Positions 5,942-7,048 of a stretch of DNA of 7,048 nucleotides are shown piece after piece. The notes below the pieces were generated by a model. It saw only the letters and a program-made list of their open reading frames with translations. It had not been told where the DNA came from and made no database searches. The stretch spans positions 1-7,048 of the forward strand of contig JBDHZK010000136.1 of assembly GCA_039811865.1 (NCBI GenBank), given 5' to 3'. The translations under genes were made by a program, and so were the position numbers. The DNA comes from JBDHZK01 sp039811865. GTDB taxonomy: Bacteria > Actinomycetota > Actinomycetes > Propionibacteriales > Propionibacteriaceae. How positions within the stretch are numbered: position 1 is the first letter of the stretch; each line of letters opens with the position of its first letter.

Positions 5942-7048
5942 TCAGCCCAGCGCCGGGTGCAGGTCGGTCAGGGTTAGGCGTCGACGGCGCGCGATGGCCA
6001 GGACGCAAAGCCCAAGGCCGGCGATGCCGTAGGCGATCAGAACGATCACGGCGCTCCAGAAGCGTTGCAGGTCGCCGCCGGAGATCACCACCCGATAGGC
6101 CTGGATCAGATAGGTCATCGGCATGAACTGGCCGATCCACGCGAAGAACTCGGGCAGGATCGGCGCCGGGTAGGTGCCGCCGGCCGAACAAAGCTGCAGG
6201 ATCAGCCAGACCAGCAGAATGGCCGAGCCCGGCGTCCCCAGGGCCGTCCGCAGAGCGCTGGCGATGCCGCTGAAGCAGGCCGCGCCGAGCATCGTCAGGC
6301 CTAGCAGCAGCACCGGGTGCACCGGGTCGAGGCCCAGACCGGCCCAGACGACCCCGACCATGAGCAGCGACCCGATGGTGGCGAGCGAGCCGATCGGCAG
6401 CCAACTGCTGATCGCGGCGCGCAGGGTCCCGGCGCGGCCGGCCAGCGCGCGTCCGCTGTAGGCCCGCATCACCAGGAACGCCGAGATCCCGAACACCCAG
6501 GTCGCGATCGAGAAGAACATCGGGGCCAGGCCGCGGCCGTATACGCCGGCTGGGTTGAGGACGGTCATCTTGACGTCGGTCGGATTGGCCAGCACCTGTG
6601 CCGCCTTGTCCGACTGCTGTTCGGTGAGGACGGGCATCCGGGCGGTGGCGTCCGCCAGGCCGTCGTGCAGCTTGTGGGCGCCGGTCGCGAGCTTGGCAAT
6701 GCCGGAGTCAAGTTGCGTCGCACCGGACGACAGCGTGTCCAGCCCGGTCGCCAGCGTCCTGGCCCCGGATGACAGCGTGTTCGCGCCGGATTTGGCAGTG
6801 CCCAATCCGTTGGCCAGCTTGCGGGCCCCGGTGGCCGCCTGGGCGGTGCCGCGGTTGACCTGCGCGGCCCCGGCGCTCACGGCGGACGCGCCGGCGTCCA
6901 GCTTCTTCAGATCGCGCCGGGCCGCGCTCACCTTCTTCTGCAGCGACCCGTCGGCCACTTGGGCGTTGATCTTGCGTACCTCGGCGGACGCCTTGGAGAC
7001 GTCCGCGGCGATGGTGGCCGACTTGGCGTCCGCCGAAGCCACCGCAGC
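5942..7048 (-). CDS. YhgE/Pip-family membrane protein, N-terminus cut by window edge
   Basis: The frame is open to the right edge, so the true start is outside; the GTG at 7042 is probably internal. At least 368 codons are present. Counting the codon at 7042 as residue 1: residues 51-134 are twelve consecutive seven-residue repeats beginning with Gly, of the form G-A/L-x-x-L-x-S/T. Residues ~173-352 hold about five membrane helices of ABC-2 transporter type, including a PEFFAWIGQFMPMTYLIQAY segment typical of YhgE/Pip proteins. A short Arg-rich cytosolic tail follows. In this family an N-terminal helix (missing here) precedes a long extracellular domain. Members include phage infection protein (Pip) and the T7SSb component EsaA/YueB, but many actinobacterial members have no known role, so the substrate and function are unknown. 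It converges on eccC with a shared terminator, so it is not co-transcribed with it. Confidence 0.88.
   Translation of the reverse strand, partial: AAVASADAKSATIAADVSKASAEVRKINAQVADGSLQKKVSAARRDLKKLDAGASAVSAGAAQVNRGTAQAATGARKLANGLGTAKSGANTLSSGARTLATGLDTLSSGATQLDSGIAKLATGAHKLHDGLADATARMPVLTEQQSDKAAQVLANPTDVKMTVLNPAGVYGRGLAPMFFSIATWVFGISAFLVMRAYSGRALAGRAGTLRAAISSWLPIGSLATIGSLLMVGVVWAGLGLDPVHPVLLLGLTMLGAACFSGIASALRTALGTPGSAILLVWLILQLCSAGGTYPAPILPEFFAWIGQFMPMTYLIQAYRVVISGGDLQRFWSAVIVLIAYGIAGLGLCVLAIARRRRLTLTDLHPALG
6641..6892 (-). repeat. Twelve tandem heptad-coding units (21-bp periodicity)
   Basis: This part of the YhgE/Pip gene encodes twelve uninterrupted seven-residue units, each starting with glycine, for example GARKLAN, GANTLSS, GARTLAT, GLDTLSS, GATQLDS and GIAKLAT. 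At the DNA level this is an imperfect 21-bp repeat with many substitutions, so it is an old protein repeat rather than a recent expansion. Such ladders are known in the extracellular part of YhgE/Pip proteins and probably form a long helical or coiled-coil stalk. Confidence 0.85.

Noticed and set aside
5080..6126. A 348-codon plus-strand frame running from eccC through the terminator into the YhgE/Pip gene
   Set aside because: Very Arg/Pro-rich, crosses the perfect stem-loop, and overlaps two certain genes in other frames.
1..7048. CRISPR array, tRNA/rRNA, insertion sequence or attachment site
   Set aside because: No regularly spaced identical repeats, cloverleaf sequence, transposase or integrase motifs, or paired terminal repeats were seen; the only tandem repeat is the heptad-coding tract in the YhgE/Pip gene.

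Overview
The window is high-GC DNA with strong G/C bias at third codon positions, and its proteins belong to actinobacterial families. It carries two core genes of an ESX / type VII secretion system (T7SS): the membrane pore protein EccD and the motor ATPase EccC. It most likely comes from an actinomycete chromosome. The single fused EccC with three ATPase domains is the actinobacterial (T7SSa) form. I cannot name the genus.

Layout: positions 1-21 may hold the last codons of a plus-strand gene, followed by a strong hairpin at 31-65. Positions 66-350 show no convincing gene; they lie downstream of eccD and contain an 18-bp perfect palindrome that may end eccD transcription. eccD runs leftward (351-1727) and eccC runs rightward (1802-5872). 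They are head to head across a 74-bp gap that holds an interrupted inverted repeat. A perfect 15-bp stem-loop at 5892-5927 separates eccC from a convergent minus-strand gene (5942 to beyond the right edge). That gene encodes a YhgE/Pip-type membrane protein with a long heptad-repeat extracellular part and an ABC-2-like membrane domain.

How the genes fit together: EccD is the multi-spanning subunit thought to form the inner-membrane pore, and EccC is the hexamerising ATPase that recognises and drives out WXG100-type substrates. The YhgE/Pip protein is not a known part of actinobacterial ESX machines. It does share its overall architecture with EsaA/YueB, a core component of the Firmicutes T7SSb, so its position beside eccC is the most interesting point here. 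No EsxA/EsxB-like WXG100 gene, eccB, eccE, mycosin or eccA is visible, so the window shows only part of the locus or a dispersed one. A second point of interest is a single TTA leucine codon in eccD, sitting inside a small palindrome.
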